Shown here in pieces: positions 8,343-15,422 of a DNA stretch of 35,682 nucleotides (the stretch's first letter is position 1; each line of letters opens with the position of its first letter). The translations under genes and the position numbers were made by a program. The notes under the pieces were generated by a model, which saw nothing but the letters and a program-made list of their open reading frames with translations, did no database searches and was not told the origin of the DNA. The stretch comes from an uncultured Bacteroidales bacterium (GTDB lineage Bacteria > Bacteroidota > Bacteroidia > Bacteroidales > UBA932), in contig CAMZEC010000021.1 of the NCBI GenBank assembly GCA_947305645.1, forward strand, positions 1-35,682, written 5' to 3'.

Positions 8343-10563
8343 CTGTATAATAATGCTTTAGTATTTCTTTATATCCGTATCCTTTGCTTGCCATTACGGC
8401 AGCTCCGATCTGGCAGAGGCCGACTCCGTGGCCCCAGCCTCGTCCTTTGAGGATTATGGTGTCCCCTTCCGTTTGTATCTCGAAAGCTGAACTCTTGAGA
8501 TGCGATGTACTGAGAGCACGGCGTATCGCCAGCTCCTTGCCAATGACCTCCGTATGCTTTGTGCCTTGGATGCGGAGGTATTTTATACGGCCGGATGCGC
8601 CCCGCTCAACGGGTTCCAGAGTTTGTATCTCGCCGAAATCTATACCGGTGCGGTTTTTGACCAGTTCCGACAGTTCCGTCCTTGTATACCTCTGCTCCCA
8701 GTCGTGGAAGTCGGAGGTCTCCAGGTCATAATCGTTAAGCACCTGGGAGAGAATAGCCTGGTCGTGGCAGTCGCAGAACGGGTCTTCAACGCTCTGCAGG
8801 TATGGGTAATCCTTATCTTCCCAGCAGGTGCTGAAGAGTTCGGTACGGCCTCCGCAGCATTTTGAAAAACGCGCGTCGCAGACCTTACGGTCTGGACGAC
8901 TATTATCCCCCTGCACCCCCAGGGGACCCACCCCCGAGGGGTCGGCTGCTTGCAGCCGGGGGGCAACGTGTTGGCGAACGCTGTTAGCGTTCCCCCCGAC
9001 ACCCCCCTCGTCGCTTCGCTCCCTAGCTCCTTCGTAACAGAGGATCTGGCCCCAGGTCTGGTCTATGGCCTTGCGGACGTTGGCACCTACGGCGGGCGTC
9101 AGGCCCTGGTAGCGCTGGCAGTGATCGTCGGCGCAAACGTCATAACGCTCGTGAGGAATGGCAGATTCGGCGGTCTCCGGATGCTTGCGGTCCTCGATAC
9201 GGGCAAGCAGCCAGCTGCGGGAGATGACGGCGTGTGCTTTCAGGAATTCCAGGGAAGCGTCGGCACGCATCTCGGAGGATATCACGCTTATCAGGTAATC
9301 TTCGATTCCCACCTTGTTGATGGCGGTGATGCGGTCGCCTTCGGCAATGAACTTAAGGGAGCCGGCGAACTTCTGGGTCTGCGTGCGCTGCCAGTGGAAG
9401 TCTATGCCTATGGGGACGTTGCGCAAAATGAACGACGGTTCGGCAAATAATGTCGAAGGGGTAACGGAGTCGAAGTAAAGCTCGTCGTACAAGGCTCCGT
9501 TGTAGTTGATGCGGCCGTTCTTGACGCTGACGTGCTGCGGGCCGGCTCCGTCCGAGATTATTTCGAACTCGATTTCTACGGCAGACATTATGCCCACCTC
9601 GATCTCCTGCTGGGTGCGGGTAAGGCGGGAATCGATCATGGCCTCGTCTTCCGCGCTCACGCTCACTTCGGAGAGCATTTCTTCGAGCAGGGCAGGCGTC
9701 GCCTTGTCGAAATCGGCCTCCTGAGGGGCTACGAAAACGCCTGCCATTTCTGCAGCACCGGGACCTATCGTGAGGTGGTCGGGGCCGTCGGTGTAGAAAT
9801 GGTGCGACCGGAGCTCTGTACGCAGGACTACCATTACGCGGTACTCGTTGCACTCAGGCTTATACCAGGCGTACAGGTTGAACCGGGGCTCCATGCCGGG
9901 ATCGGCCACGGGGCAGCAGTCCAAGAACTGATAGAAGAGCTTGGCCAGGGACTTGGTGGTATCTGCTTTGATGCACCATACGCCGCGGGTAAAATGGCGG
10001 TAATGGTACATCCTGGCGTCCTTTACCTGCGACAGAGGGTCGCCGGGAGCGTCCAGGAAGGCGTCTACGGCCGTTTCGAGCGGCAGGGACCAGCGGGGTA
10101 CGGCCTGAAAGTGAAGGTGGTCAGGAGCGGACGCGCCGGCCCTGGGGCCGTTATAATACACAGTGTAGTTCTGGTAATTCCATGCAAAGTCCAGCATGTC
10201 CGGCAGGTGGTGCCAGATGGCTTGCGGGAGATGCTCGGAACGTGCTATCACTAGGTGATTGTTGAAGATGGGGTACGGGTTGACCTGTATGTTGTACAGT
10301 CGGCCCTTCCGGCCCTCGAATTTGATGTGGAACTGCTCCGGCGGGCGATTGCTCTCGCACAGGAAGCAAGGCCTCGCGGCCAGGGTCGCCTCATCTATCT
10401 TTGCTGTGCTGGAAATTATTCTGCTGGGATTGAACTGTATCTTCGCTTCCAGTCCGCCTACTTCGAGAGTGCGGACGCGCATGGATTTAAGAGCCCTGAA
10501 ATTGGCAGCGGCCAGCGGCCACACGGACAGCTGATCTTTGATGAATTTGCCTATCTGATCCAT
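8326..10563 (-). CDS. DUF4922 (HIT-like nucleotidyltransferase) fused to SpoIID/LytB domain
   Basis: Two domains. Residues about 1-320 look like DUF4922: a CFLC pair (C66, C69), FNNHLVIA, and GASAPDHLHFQAVP with H149 and H151 in a HIT/GalT-like nucleotide-binding pattern. Residues about 350-745 are SpoIID-like: INKVGIEDYLISVISSEM, then AHAVISRSWLLA, CDARFSKCCGG, and the signature GRGWGHGVGLCQIGA near the C-terminus. SpoIID proteins act on glycan strands in spore formers; in Bacteroidota the role of this fusion is unknown to me. No signal peptide is visible. Residues 513-559 are an in-frame insertion (see 8887-9027). The start shares one base with the Nudix stop (TAATG). Confidence 0.85.
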   Translation of the reverse strand: MDQIGKFIKDQLSVWPLAAANFRALKSMRVRTLEVGGLEAKIQFNPSRIISSTAKIDEATLAARPCFLCESNRPPEQFHIKFEGRKGRLYNIQVNPYPIFNNHLVIARSEHLPQAIWHHLPDMLDFAWNYQNYTVYYNGPRAGASAPDHLHFQAVPRWSLPLETAVDAFLDAPGDPLSQVKDARMYHYRHFTRGVWCIKADTTKSLAKLFYQFLDCCPVADPGMEPRFNLYAWYKPECNEYRVMVVLRTELRSHHFYTDGPDHLTIGPGAAEMAGVFVAPQEADFDKATPALLEEMLSEVSVSAEDEAMIDSRLTRTQQEIEVGIMSAVEIEFEIISDGAGPQHVSVKNGRINYNGALYDELYFDSVTPSTLFAEPSFILRNVPIGIDFHWQRTQTQKFAGSLKFIAEGDRITAINKVGIEDYLISVISSEMRADASLEFLKAHAVISRSWLLARIEDRKHPETAESAIPHERYDVCADDHCQRYQGLTPAVGANVRKAIDQTWGQILCYEGARERSDEGGVGGNANSVRQHVAPRLQAADPSGVGPLGVQGDNSRPDRKVCDARFSKCCGGRTELFSTCWEDKDYPYLQSVEDPFCDCHDQAILSQVLNDYDLETSDFHDWEQRYTRTELSELVKNRTGIDFGEIQTLEPVERGASGRIKYLRIQGTKHTEVIGKELAIRRALSTSHLKSSAFEIQTEGDTIILKGRGWGHGVGLCQIGAAVMASKGYGYKEILKHYYTDADIQ
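8887..9027 (-). repeat. In-frame 141-bp palindrome-rich insertion in the SpoIID domain
   Basis: Removing exactly 47 codons (residues 513-559) restores the expected join LCYEG / KVCDARFSKCCGG. The inserted DNA is extremely G+C rich with runs of G or C. It holds a perfect 7-bp hairpin with 3-base loop (8976-8992), a perfect 7-bp hairpin with 2-base loop (8943-8958), and a longer outer pairing of GGGGGGAACG with a CGTT-G-CCCCCC arm around the first hairpin. The encoded peptide is Gly/Ser/Arg rich without family features. It behaves like the small palindromic elements known to insert in frame in other bacteria. Exact ends are inferred to within a few bases. Confidence 0.75.
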
Positions 10564-11060
10564 TACAACAGTGCCAGGAGGCTATCTTTGATCATGGGGA
10601 ACTCCTGCTCGAAATTAGGAGTAATTATGTTTTTGCCGAATGAAGCTTCAAGAGTGGGGATATCCCACCATTTGCCTTCTGCGACTTCAACGCCGTCCGG
10701 CTTTAGGTCGAAGCTGCCAACCGCGGCAAATACGTTTACAAGTTCCCTCTCTATATTTGATTCGAATACGTAGGTGCGTATGGGAAGCGGATTGAAGTCG
10801 TAGAATCCCAGCTCTTCGGCAGCTTCGCGGAAAAGGGCTTCCCGGAGGTACTCGCCGTAGTTGACGTGGCCGCCTACCGCCGTATCCCAATACAACGGGA
10901 GGAGGGATTTACTGGCGCTCCTGCGCTGGAGATATATCCTTGAGTATCTGTCTATTATGTGCAGGTGCACAACCGGATGCAGCGGTTTGCTGCCATGGTG
11001 AACCCAGGAACGCGAAGCTCTGGAGACCACAGTCCCCGAAGGCTCCACTATGGGGAGCAT
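10563..11060 (-). CDS. Nudix hydrolase
   Basis: Nudix enzymes hydrolyse nucleoside diphosphates linked to other groups. The Nudix box is complete: GHVNYGE, seven residues, then REAAEELGF, preceded by WDTAVG. The N-terminal part HPVVHLHIIDRYSRIYLQRR resembles the Bacteroidales housekeeping form that begins MxPIV. I therefore place the start at ATG 11058-11060 (MLPIVEPSG, 165 residues). A longer frame to 11123 would overlap the upstream gene by 23 bases and add an unmatched leader, but cannot be excluded. The stop overlaps the next start as TAATG, suggesting translational coupling. The substrate is not deducible. Confidence 0.88.
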   Translation of the reverse strand: MLPIVEPSGTVVSRASRSWVHHGSKPLHPVVHLHIIDRYSRIYLQRRSASKSLLPLYWDTAVGGHVNYGEYLREALFREAAEELGFYDFNPLPIRTYVFESNIERELVNVFAAVGSFDLKPDGVEVAEGKWWDIPTLEASFGKNIITPNFEQEFPMIKDSLLALL

Positions 11061-11100
11061 CTCCCTGCCGGCCTTGCTGCCTGGAGCGAGGGGGGCGACG

Positions 11101-11868
11101 CTAACCGGGTAAACCAAGTCCATCTTCGGGATAATTTAAGATTTCGAGTTCTTCCGGGGAATAAAGGAGCTTGTCCGTGAAGTCAGGGGCTACGCGGGAC
11201 AGGATGAAGAAGGCCAGAAGAAGGACCAGGGCAACCGAAACGATGCCGATAGTCCAGCGAAGCGGCTTGGGAAAGGGACGGGTAACGGAAGCACCTGTCT
11301 TCCCGGCAAAAACTGACACATTTTCGGCCGATTTGCGTCCGTTTGCCGGTTTTTCCTCCCGTTCTGACACATTTTCAGCCGTTTTGCGTCCGTTTGCCGT
11401 GGTGGTAACCAGATCGCCAAAGTCGGGAAGGGCACGGGCAGGTGCCGAGTGAGTCTTCAGGGAAACTGCAGTAAGACCGCAGGCATCCGGGGAGATGTCG
11501 AGCGTCTCATCGGCAACAAAGAAAAAATGATTCTCTCGTGTGGCGCGAAGACGGCCCAGGCCGGGCAAATCGACGCTCTTCTGCTGAACCAACTCGTTTT
11601 TGAGATTCTGTAGAAATTGATTCAGAACGGTTACCGCCTCTTCCGGGGCCTGGGGGTTGGCTCCTTTGTATAGATCCAGAAGCAAGGTGTCGTCAGAGAC
11701 TTTTCCCGTGAAGGAAAGACGCCTGTACGGAGGGTTGATGGTGTAACCGCGGTCTGAAAAACTGGCCGGCATCTGTTCGGCCACGAAGGTCCCCAGGCCG
11801 GGAAGGCTCAGGCTGTCGTGGTCGAGCATTAGCTCGCTAATCATTCCAGACAAAAATTCCACATCCAT
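11101..11868 (-). CDS. CCDC81-type HU-domain protein with one transmembrane helix
   Basis: 255 residues. The first about 130 contain two linked HU-like units, seen by DSLSLPGLGTFVAE and, later, KSVDLPGLGRLRATREN, the pattern of the prokaryotic CCDC81 HU family. A polar linker with a duplicated 17-residue unit follows (see 11313-11399). Then comes one membrane helix (IGIVSVALVLLLAFFIL) and a short tail ending PEDGLGLPG. Relatives often carry SPOR domains and act at the cell envelope; here only the membrane anchor is present. I chose ATG 11866-11868 because the longer frame to 11886 begins inside the -7 box. It heads the murein run. Confidence 0.78.
   Translation of the reverse strand: MDVEFLSGMISELMLDHDSLSLPGLGTFVAEQMPASFSDRGYTINPPYRRLSFTGKVSDDTLLLDLYKGANPQAPEEAVTVLNQFLQNLKNELVQQKSVDLPGLGRLRATRENHFFFVADETLDISPDACGLTAVSLKTHSAPARALPDFGDLVTTTANGRKTAENVSEREEKPANGRKSAENVSVFAGKTGASVTRPFPKPLRWTIGIVSVALVLLLAFFILSRVAPDFTDKLLYSPEELEILNYPEDGLGLPG
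11313..11399 (-). repeat. Tandem 51-bp duplication in the HU-protein linker
   Basis: Two copies of a 36-base block (11313-11348 and 11364-11399, 3 mismatches visible) with a 51-base period, encoding ANGRK(T/S)AENVS twice. It looks like a recent in-frame duplication in a flexible linker. Confidence 0.75.
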
Positions 11869-11875
11869 AACAAGG

Positions 11876-11883
11876 CAAAAATA
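11876..11883 (-). promoter_or_regulatory. -7 box for the murein operon
   Basis: The minus strand reads TATTTTTG with only 7 bases before the ATG at 11868, so the mRNA would be leaderless or nearly so. A TTG lies upstream but 23 bases away, longer than usual. This is the only promoter-like site I see for the eight-gene run down to 1933. Confidence 0.55.
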
Positions 11884-11902
11884 CAAAAAAATCGGGAAAA
11901 AA

Positions 11903-11933
11903 TTTGCAATTCTAAAAATTCAGCGTAACTTTG
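11903..11933 (+). promoter_or_regulatory. Promoter for tRNA-Asn
   Basis: TTTG (11903-11906), 19 bases, then TAACTTTG (11926-11933): a full Bacteroidota promoter, about 30 bases before the mature tRNA start. Confidence 0.8.
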
Positions 11934-11963
11934 CAGTCCCATCAGAAATGAAGGGAAACATAT

Positions 11964-12040
11964 TCCTCCTTAGCTCAGTTGGTTAGAGCACCTGACTGTT
12001 AATCAGGGGGTCCTGGGTTCAAGTCCCCGAGGGGGAGCCA
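11964..12040 (+). tRNA. tRNA-Asn (anticodon GTT), integration target
   Basis: A complete 77-base cloverleaf with encoded CCA. The acceptor TCCTCCT pairs with AGGGGGA (one T-G), the D arm is AGCTCAGTTGGTTAGAGC, the anticodon stem CTGAC/ATCAG encloses the GTT anticodon, and the T arm contains GGTTCAAGTCC. The last nine bases (12032-12040) belong to the repeat that bounds the integrated element, so the mature tRNA stays intact after integration. Transcription on this side would stop at the element's hairpin (12040-12084), not at the likely original terminator, now at 19912-19947. Confidence 0.97.
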
Positions 12041-13631
12041 AAGCGGACAAATTGGTTGAAAAATCGGTTTGTCCGCTTTCTTTTTCTCCGCAACCGCCTG
12101 ATTTTAAGCCATATGTAAACAGGAACTCGTTCTTGGACAGAGGTTCAATATCGTCGTTTTCTTTGCGCCATACAATTCCATCCGGAAAAATGAGATTCTG
12201 TATAATGTGTTTGTGCCCAAGGCTTGATAAACGCCACAATTTAAGCATATTAGAACGCAGGCTCATTCCGTAGGTGATGTAATTGTCGAGGTTCAATATT
12301 TCTTTGTTCTTATCATCGAGTTCCTTCCGGATAGCGGTTATCTCACCTTCCACCTTTTCCAATTGTTTCATACACACTTCTTGCACTTTGGGCGTTGGTG
12401 CAAGGGCAAGGTTAGCTTCGATTCTCTCTCGTTCAGATTCTTTGTGGGCAAGGTTGGTTTTAATGGAAGCTACTTCTTCCGCATTCCTTTGGTTGAGGAT
12501 TGGGAATGCTTTGCGCAACTGCAATTCCAGCACTTCTGAGAAATCTTCAGGTAATGCAATTCCTTCAATCCACCCCATAAACGCTTCGTTTGCTCGCGTG
12601 GTTGACACATTGCACTTACAGTTCTTTCGGCTACACATATAATAGCCAACTTCCCTACCGTACTTTTTCCGCATTTTGGTGCTTAGTGCAGCAGTTAGGT
12701 TATGACCGCAAACAGGACATTTAAGCGACCCTAGAAGCGGCGCATATTCCTTATTTGTTTTTGTTTCATAACCCCGGCTATGAGCCATTTCAGTTATTTT
12801 GTTGACTTTGGCAAAGACTTCCAATGAAACCAATGGCTCTTGCGCACCCCTTATAATCTCTCCTTGTAGATAATTATGGGCATAATAACCAGCATAAAAG
12901 ATATTATGAAATATCTTTGACCACTGCTGTTTTTCTAGTGTCAACCCCATAGCAGATAATCTATCCGCTACTTCTTCATTTGACAAATTCTCATCTGCTT
13001 TGATTTGAAATGCCATTCCAATTAGTTTTCCAGTTTCATTGACGGTAATGGTCTGTTTCGTTTTTGTAGTCTTCATTTCATAACCCATCGGAGCCTGATG
13101 AAGCCAACGTCCACTACGCAGGGCTCTCGCCCCGGAATCTTTAACAGCTTGCGACTTGATTTCATTCTCGCGGTTCGCCATCAATAACTCCATCCCTTGC
13201 TGCATTTTACCGTCAGCAGTCCGTGCATCGTAGGACGAAGTCGCACTGAATACAGGAATCCCCCTTTCCAACAGTTCATCAATTATCGAGAATGACTTCG
13301 TCCCTGTTCGCGTAAAGCGATTGGTACTGTATACAATGACCGCATCTATCCTGTTCTTTTTGTCCTTGACAAATCTAAGGACCTCATTGAAGCGCTTTCG
13401 ATTGGTATCTGTCTTGGCACTTTCAGATTCACCATCAAAAGTTTTAACAACTTCATATTTGTTTCTTGCAGCCCACTCGTTGCAGACATGCAACTGTGCT
13501 TCGGGACTGAATCCTAATTCTTGTTCCTTGCTGCTGACACGCTGGTATATCACTGCTCTGCCGCCGTGCTTTAATACCACCTTCTTTCCTTTGCCAAACT
13601 GCTTAAAAGCGTTTATATCAATACTTCCCAT
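12003..13631 (-). CDS. Large serine integrase, integrated (chimeric C-terminus) form
   Basis: A serine recombinase that inserts and excises the element. The resolvase domain lies at about 25-165 with catalytic S33 in YQRVSS and YSTNRFTRTG; the recombinase domain at about 175-290 (GRWLHQAPMGYEM); the zinc ribbon has C305, C308, C333 and C338; a coiled coil runs about 385-450. The frame ends inside tRNA-Asn, so residues 534-542 (PRGLEPRTP) and the stop are read from antisense tRNA. In the excised circle residue 533 would be followed by the 32-residue tail encoded at 19806-19904. The start overlaps the upstream small ORF by 14 bases. Confidence 0.93.
   Translation of the reverse strand: MGSIDINAFKQFGKGKKVVLKHGGRAVIYQRVSSKEQELGFSPEAQLHVCNEWAARNKYEVVKTFDGESESAKTDTNRKRFNEVLRFVKDKKNRIDAVIVYSTNRFTRTGTKSFSIIDELLERGIPVFSATSSYDARTADGKMQQGMELLMANRENEIKSQAVKDSGARALRSGRWLHQAPMGYEMKTTKTKQTITVNETGKLIGMAFQIKADENLSNEEVADRLSAMGLTLEKQQWSKIFHNIFYAGYYAHNYLQGEIIRGAQEPLVSLEVFAKVNKITEMAHSRGYETKTNKEYAPLLGSLKCPVCGHNLTAALSTKMRKKYGREVGYYMCSRKNCKCNVSTTRANEAFMGWIEGIALPEDFSEVLELQLRKAFPILNQRNAEEVASIKTNLAHKESERERIEANLALAPTPKVQEVCMKQLEKVEGEITAIRKELDDKNKEILNLDNYITYGMSLRSNMLKLWRLSSLGHKHIIQNLIFPDGIVWRKENDDIEPLSKNEFLFTYGLKSGGCGEKESGQTDFSTNLSALAPPRGLEPRTP
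12032..12042. other. attL core
   Basis: First copy of GGGGAGCCAAA, covering the tRNA 3' acceptor end, CCA and two further bases. In reconstructed attP it is flanked by the outer hexamers TTCAAC (19885-19890) and GTTGAA (12055-12060). These form a 48-bp dyad whose centre falls on the AG of the core, as expected for a serine integrase site. Confidence 0.8.
12040..12084 (+). terminator. Element-borne terminator now serving tRNA-Asn
   Basis: Perfect 12-bp stem AAAGCGGACAAA (12040-12051) with TTTGTCCGCTTT (12068-12079), 16-base loop, followed by CTTTTTC. On the plus strand it lies directly after the tRNA; on the minus strand the same bases code for the integrase C-terminal region. Confidence 0.75.
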
Positions 13632-13764
13632 AGCTATAATTGTTGAATGCTTCTACCGCTATTATTGCTAAAATATCCGCCAACTGTCCGGCTTGTTCAA
13701 TTGTCAATTGTTTGTGACCACAAACTGTTATTATATCATCTACAGATAATCTTAAATCGTTCAC
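13618..13764 (-). CDS. Small protein upstream of the integrase (uncertain)
   Basis: A 48-residue frame starting at GTG 13762-13764 with AGGG a few bases upstream. It begins VNDLRLSVDDIITVCGH, continues QLTIEQAGQLADILAIIA, and ends overlapping the integrase start by 14 bases. No family recognised. The frame continues upstream to a TTG at 13851, but that part looks non-coding and contains small inverted repeats (GGTGC/GCACC and CTGTAA/TTTACAG near 13770-13800). The overlap suggests coupled translation with the integrase; an accessory or excision role is only a guess. Confidence 0.45.
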   Translation of the reverse strand: MNDLRLSVDDIITVCGHKQLTIEQAGQLADILAIIAVEAFNNYSYGKY

Positions 13765-13977
13765 TTTACCCTGTAAAGTTACAGTGGTGCTAATGCACCT
13801 TATTCGCTTTCGGCTCCGGGGGATAAACCTGCCCGGACTTCTGTTCGCCAAGGGATGCTATGACCTTTCAGCTATGGCTGGGGAGAAAAATGTAATGAGG
13901 TGTCGAAATATTTGCAATGCCCGAATCGAGCTTATTTCGTTCAAATATATGTTCAATTTAGGAGAAAAACAAACCAG

Positions 13978-14616
13978 CTACAAGCAAAATTCTTTTTTCA
14001 TCCGCTGGACCGTGGAAACACCCACATTGCAAATCTTGGCGGTGTCTCTTATGCTACATCCTTTCTTCAGATATTTAATTATATCGGCGTGTTTCTCAGC
14101 TTTCCGTTCCCTGCTCTCTGCGGACCCTGGCTTACGGCCCATTTTTACGCCACGAGCTTTGGCTTGCTCACGGCCACTGTTAAGCCTGAATTTAATACTT
14201 TCCAGTTCAAGAGAATTTGCGAGACTTAGACACGATAGAAGTACAGGGGCAAATATTGAGGGCTTACCGTCGGAATCCAGCAAGGTAAACTGTTCTTTTT
14301 GGGCATAAAGGTTTACGTGGGAGTCCATAAGGTCCTTCACAAATGTCATTGTATCAAATACGGAACCCCTGTTGATACGGCTGAGTTCACTTACAGCGAG
14401 TACTCCAATACTGTTGTCTTTGCAGTACTTGACACACTCGTTGAGGACAGGGCGGTTTGTTCCGTTCCTCGCGGTCAAGTGCTCTTCATACACCATTGCA
14501 ACTTCGTAATTGTTGTATTTGCAATAGGCTTCCAAGTCTCTTACCTGACGGTTGGTGTCTTGTCGGCTTTCTAGACTGCCGGAACTGGAGGTGCGAGCGT
14601 AAATGACAGCTTTCAT
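13978..14616 (-). CDS. Second serine recombinase, resolvase/invertase type
   Basis: 212 residues from ATG 14614-14616. The start MKAVIYARTSSSGSLESRQ carries the catalytic Ser in YARTS, followed by LNECVKYCKDN, VLAVSELSRINRG, and a C-terminal Hin-type helix-turn-helix (KKGCSIRDTAKICNVGVSTV). The domain order and length fit small resolvases or invertases, without the zinc ribbon and coiled coil of the integrase. It may resolve multimers of the circular form, invert a segment, or help excision. In-frame ATGs at 14652 and 14670 would lengthen it. No obvious pair of inverted crossover sites was seen nearby. Confidence 0.88.
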   Translation of the reverse strand: MKAVIYARTSSSGSLESRQDTNRQVRDLEAYCKYNNYEVAMVYEEHLTARNGTNRPVLNECVKYCKDNSIGVLAVSELSRINRGSVFDTMTFVKDLMDSHVNLYAQKEQFTLLDSDGKPSIFAPVLLSCLSLANSLELESIKFRLNSGREQAKARGVKMGRKPGSAESRERKAEKHADIIKYLKKGCSIRDTAKICNVGVSTVQRMKKEFCL

Positions 14617-14708
14617 CGTGTTCGGAAATATCTTTGATAAAGTTGAATTCATTTTAGAGCCCGTATTCATTGCGGTCACAGATTTATTTGAATACTGCCC
14701 ATTTCTGA

Positions 14709-15053
14709 CTACAGCACCCGGACCAGCGTCTCGTAAGAAAAGCACCTGAATGCATTGCGGTCAAGGTCCCAGTATGTACAGTTACCGTACACTTCGTTGG
14801 GAGTTCCGTTGCCGTTGATTCTGGCTGCAATGAATCCGCCTTGGGGCAGACATCCGGTAGCCCGGCGTATCCTGCCAGTGCTTTTTTTAATAAATTCAAA
14901 CGTAACGACCTCGCCCTTGGCAAATCGTTTCTTTAACTCAGCGACCATAGCCATCTTGATTCCGAGGACGATGGGGTTGATATTGCCATTGGTTTTAGCG
15001 ACCATATAGGCTGCTCTCTTGATGTCGGTGTTGGTTAGTGCGATTGCGTTCAT
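14709..15053 (-). CDS. DUF2693-like SH3-barrel small protein
   Basis: 114 residues. The C-terminal half has the layout of a small beta-barrel family common on Bacteroidota mobile elements: GEVVTFEFIKKSTGRIRRAT, then GNCTYWDLDRNAFRCFSYET and a final LVRVL. The N-terminus (MNAIALTNTDIKRAAYMVAK) is helical. I assign it to the DUF2693/SH3-barrel group by pattern only. Its molecular role is unknown. It has its own full promoter at 15075-15105 and is divergent from the gene at 15159. Confidence 0.65.
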   Translation of the reverse strand: MNAIALTNTDIKRAAYMVAKTNGNINPIVLGIKMAMVAELKKRFAKGEVVTFEFIKKSTGRIRRATGCLPQGGFIAARINGNGTPNEVYGNCTYWDLDRNAFRCFSYETLVRVL

Positions 15054-15074
15054 AATTGTTGTCTTTTGCTAATG

Positions 15075-15105
15075 CAAATATACCGCTAATATTTAATATA
15101 TGCAA
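15075..15105 (-). promoter_or_regulatory. Promoter for the DUF2693-like gene
   Basis: Minus strand TTG (15103-15105), 20 bases, TATATTTG (15075-15082); the ATG is 21 bases further on. Confidence 0.75.
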
Positions 15106-15121
15106 GTTTTTATGTTGCTTA

Positions 15122-15153
15122 TTTTGAATATCAGCCACTTTTATTTATATTTG
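15122..15153 (+). promoter_or_regulatory. Promoter for the GIY-YIG gene pair
   Basis: TTTTG (15122-15126), 19 bases, TATATTTG (15146-15153). The ATG at 15159 starts 5 bases after the -7 box, so the transcript should be leaderless. Together with 15075-15105 it forms a compact divergent promoter pair. Confidence 0.75.
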
Positions 15154-15158
15154 CCTGT

Positions 15159-15422
15159 ATGCAGGATAAAAACAAGCAAGAAAGGACGGTCGTTCACCTA
15201 GAGAAGGATGGACGGCATTACTATTATGGAAATTTGAAAGCGTTGACAGACCATTGGGATAAAGATGCGATTGGTGTATCACACTCGTATCTAAAGAACC
15301 TCAACATTTCCGAAGAGCATCCTTTCCAGAATTCCAAGTGCACAATACGTCGCGGGGTCATTGTGACTTCGCCACGAGCTTCACATAGATTAGAAGATGT
15401 CACGGAAGATATACGATTATAA
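15159..15422 (+). CDS. Small phage/mobile-element protein of unknown function
   Basis: 87 residues: a charged start, then GRHYYYGNLKALTDHW, GVSHSYLKNLNIS, and NSKCTIRRGVIVTS. The layout (a tyrosine-rich strand with a YGNL turn, a helical middle, and CTIRRG near the end) resembles short proteins I associate with Bacteroidota phages and plasmids, possibly DNA-binding. No defined function. The last 26 bases overlap the next gene in another frame, so the two are probably translated together from one leaderless transcript. Confidence 0.6.
   Translation: MQDKNKQERTVVHLEKDGRHYYYGNLKALTDHWDKDAIGVSHSYLKNLNISEEHPFQNSKCTIRRGVIVTSPRASHRLEDVTEDIRL

Noticed and set aside
11313..11399. Repeated blocks as a possible CRISPR array
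   Set aside because: Only two copies with a 51-base period, in frame inside a protein linker, and no cas genes in the window.
13765..13851. TTG-started extension of the small ORF before the integrase
   Set aside because: Poor start codon, Arg-rich unlikely protein and several small inverted repeats in the DNA suggest a control region.
13904..13939. CGAAATA/TATTTCG inverted repeat between the two recombinase genes
   Set aside because: Stem of seven with a wide loop and no T-run; too weak to call a terminator or crossover site.
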